DNA from: Lasioglossum baleicum
Taxonomy: Eukaryota; Arthropoda; Insecta; Hymenoptera; Halictidae
Direction of reading: 5' to 3'
Assembly: GCF_051020765.1 (NCBI RefSeq)
Contig: NW_027469233.1
Coordinates: 1 to 64,000, forward strand
Length of the DNA: 64,000 nt
The notes below the pieces were generated by a model. That model saw only the letters and a program-made list of their open reading frames with translations. It did not search any database and had not been told where the DNA came from. A program made the translations under genes and the position numbers. Shown here piece after piece: positions 63,511 to 64,000 of this stretch; position 1 is the first letter of the stretch, and every line of letters begins with the position of its first letter.

Positions 63511-63608
63511 ATGCGATATGCGTCATGCGTTAAGCGTTATGCGTTATGCATTATGCGTTATCCGTTATGCGTTATGCGTTATGCGTAATGCGTTATGAGT
63601 AATGTGTC
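63511..63608 (+). repeat. Module C', copy 5
   Basis: ATGAGTA at 63595, ATGTGTC at 63602. It is followed by a pure run and AAGCGTT with an ACGCGTT pair near 63810. Confidence 0.93.
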
Positions 63609-63888
63609 ATGCGTTATGCGTTATGCGTTATGCGTTATGCGTTATGCGTTATGCGTTATGCGTTATGCGTTATGCGTTATGCGTTATGCGTTATGCGTTA
63701 TGCGTTATGCGTTATGCGTTATGCGTTATGCGTTATGCGTTATGCGTTATGCGTTATGCGTTATGCGTTATGCGTTATGCGTTATGCGTTAAGCGTTATG
63801 CGTTATGCGTTACGCGTTACGCGTTATGCGTTATGCGTTATGCGTTATGCGTTATGCGTTATGCGTTATGCGTTATGCGTTATGCGTT

Positions 63889-64000
63889 ATGTGTTATGCG
63901 TTATGCGTTAAGCGTTATACGTTATGCGTTATGCGTTATGTGTTATGCGTTATGCGTTATGTGTTATGCGTTGTGCTTTACGGGTTATGCGATATGCGTT
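63889..64000 (+). repeat. Module A, copy 15, cut by window end
   Basis: ATGTGTT at 63889, AAGCGTT at 63910, ATACGTT at 63917, GTGCTTT at 63973 and ATGCGAT at 63987. The window ends one unit later, before the divergent box. This shows the HOR zone continues to the right. Confidence 0.92.

Larger units (their letters stand above)
1..64000 (+). repeat. Heptanucleotide satellite array, (ATGCGTT)n, about 9,143 units
   Basis: The window is a single head-to-tail array of ATGCGTT in one orientation with no inversion and no non-repeat interruption. Units begin at positions divisible by 7 from position 7 to position 63994, including across all variant modules. The unit has 3 T, 2 G, 1 C and 1 A on the + strand, so that strand is strongly G+T-rich, with 43% GC and one CpG per unit. 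Both edges lie inside the array, so its true length is unknown. All + frames are open because 21 nt encode MRYALCV; + stops arise only at variant units such as AAGCGTT (TAA), ATGCGTA (TAA before the next A) and GAGCGTT (TGA). I find no ribosome binding site, codon bias, promoter, tRNA or rRNA signal. The three overlapping + frames, up to 2,182 codons (49126-55674), are not genes. Function and host are unknown. Confidence 0.98.

Noticed and set aside
7..63911. Many overlapping + strand open reading frames encoding MRYALCV repeats
   Set aside because: All three + frames are open by arithmetic of the stop-free 21-nt cycle. There is no ribosome binding site, no frame preference, no non-repeat domain, and stops fall at shared variant units such as AAGCGTT. 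They are not annotated as genes.
1..64000. CRISPR array
   Set aside because: There are no unique spacers between repeats; the period is 7 bp with no spacer, and there are no cas genes.
1..64000. DNA uptake sequence array (Neisseria or Pasteurellaceae type)
   Set aside because: The heptamer does not match the known uptake cores, and uptake sequences are dispersed, not tandem.
1..64000. Transposon, insertion sequence or retroelement fragment
   Set aside because: No terminal inverted repeats, target site duplications or transposase or reverse-transcriptase motifs are seen; the only non-canonical material is the in-register boxes.
1..64000. Assembly or synthetic artefact
   Set aside because: It cannot be excluded without reads, but module-specific variants, different run lengths and nested HORs are typical of a natural satellite and unlike a simple looped assembly, so I treat the array as real.

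Overview
The whole 64 kb window is one uninterrupted tandem array of a 7-bp unit, ATGCGTT on the + strand (the same array as TGCGTTA; AACGCAT / TAACGCA on the - strand). It continues beyond both edges. I see no gene, RNA gene, transposon, CRISPR array or unique single-copy sequence. The very long + strand reading frames are artefacts: three heptamers make 21 nt that translate to MRYALCV with no stop, so all three + frames stay open, while every - frame meets TAA once per 21 nt.

The array is not featureless. Most units are canonical, but variant units (for example ATCCGTT, ACGCGTT, ATGCGAT, ATTCGTT, ATGTGTT, CTGCGTT, ATGCCTT, ATGCGCC, AAGCGTT) occur in fixed orders and form higher-order repeat (HOR) modules. 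I named them: A (154 bp, with a divergent ATGACTT/TTTCATT/GAACGTT box), B-C (469 bp, with four ATGACTT boxes followed by an ATGAGTA/ATGTGTC signature), B2 (98-bp second half of B), C' (98 bp), D (about 1.3 kb, rich in ATCCGTT/ACGCGTT), E (ATGCGCC signature), F (CTGCGTT pairs), H (ATACGTT or ATATGTT signature), J (4-6 successive ACGCGTT units) and K (F-E-F-E ending in ATGAGTT). Every unit start I checked, from position 7 to 63994, falls on a multiple of 7, so no net gain or loss other than whole units is visible in 64 kb.

Layout. 0-9.4 kb: mixed zone with A modules at 1274, 7574 and 9296 and one D-B-C block at 3444-5207. 9.4-11.5 kb: E/F repeats with an 805-bp period. 11.5-37.3 kb: D-B-C blocks (B at 13433, 15988, 21560, 27412, 36939) separated by pure runs and H clusters, including a segmental duplication of about 5.85 kb. 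38-55 kb: A modules only, with E, F and J modules between them. 55-64 kb: short alternating A and B2 modules joined by C', partly with a 1120-bp period; the window ends inside an A module.

Organism: undetermined. A 64-kb simple satellite with nested HORs is most typical of eukaryotic heterochromatin (centromeric, pericentromeric or subtelomeric). Short heptamer arrays are also known in some bacteria, such as the TAACTGA repeats of marine Beggiatoaceae and the heptameric repeats of filamentous cyanobacteria, though I know of none this long. Without flanking unique sequence neither can be chosen. Nothing here supports a protein-coding system; the interest lies in the array's architecture and evolution.
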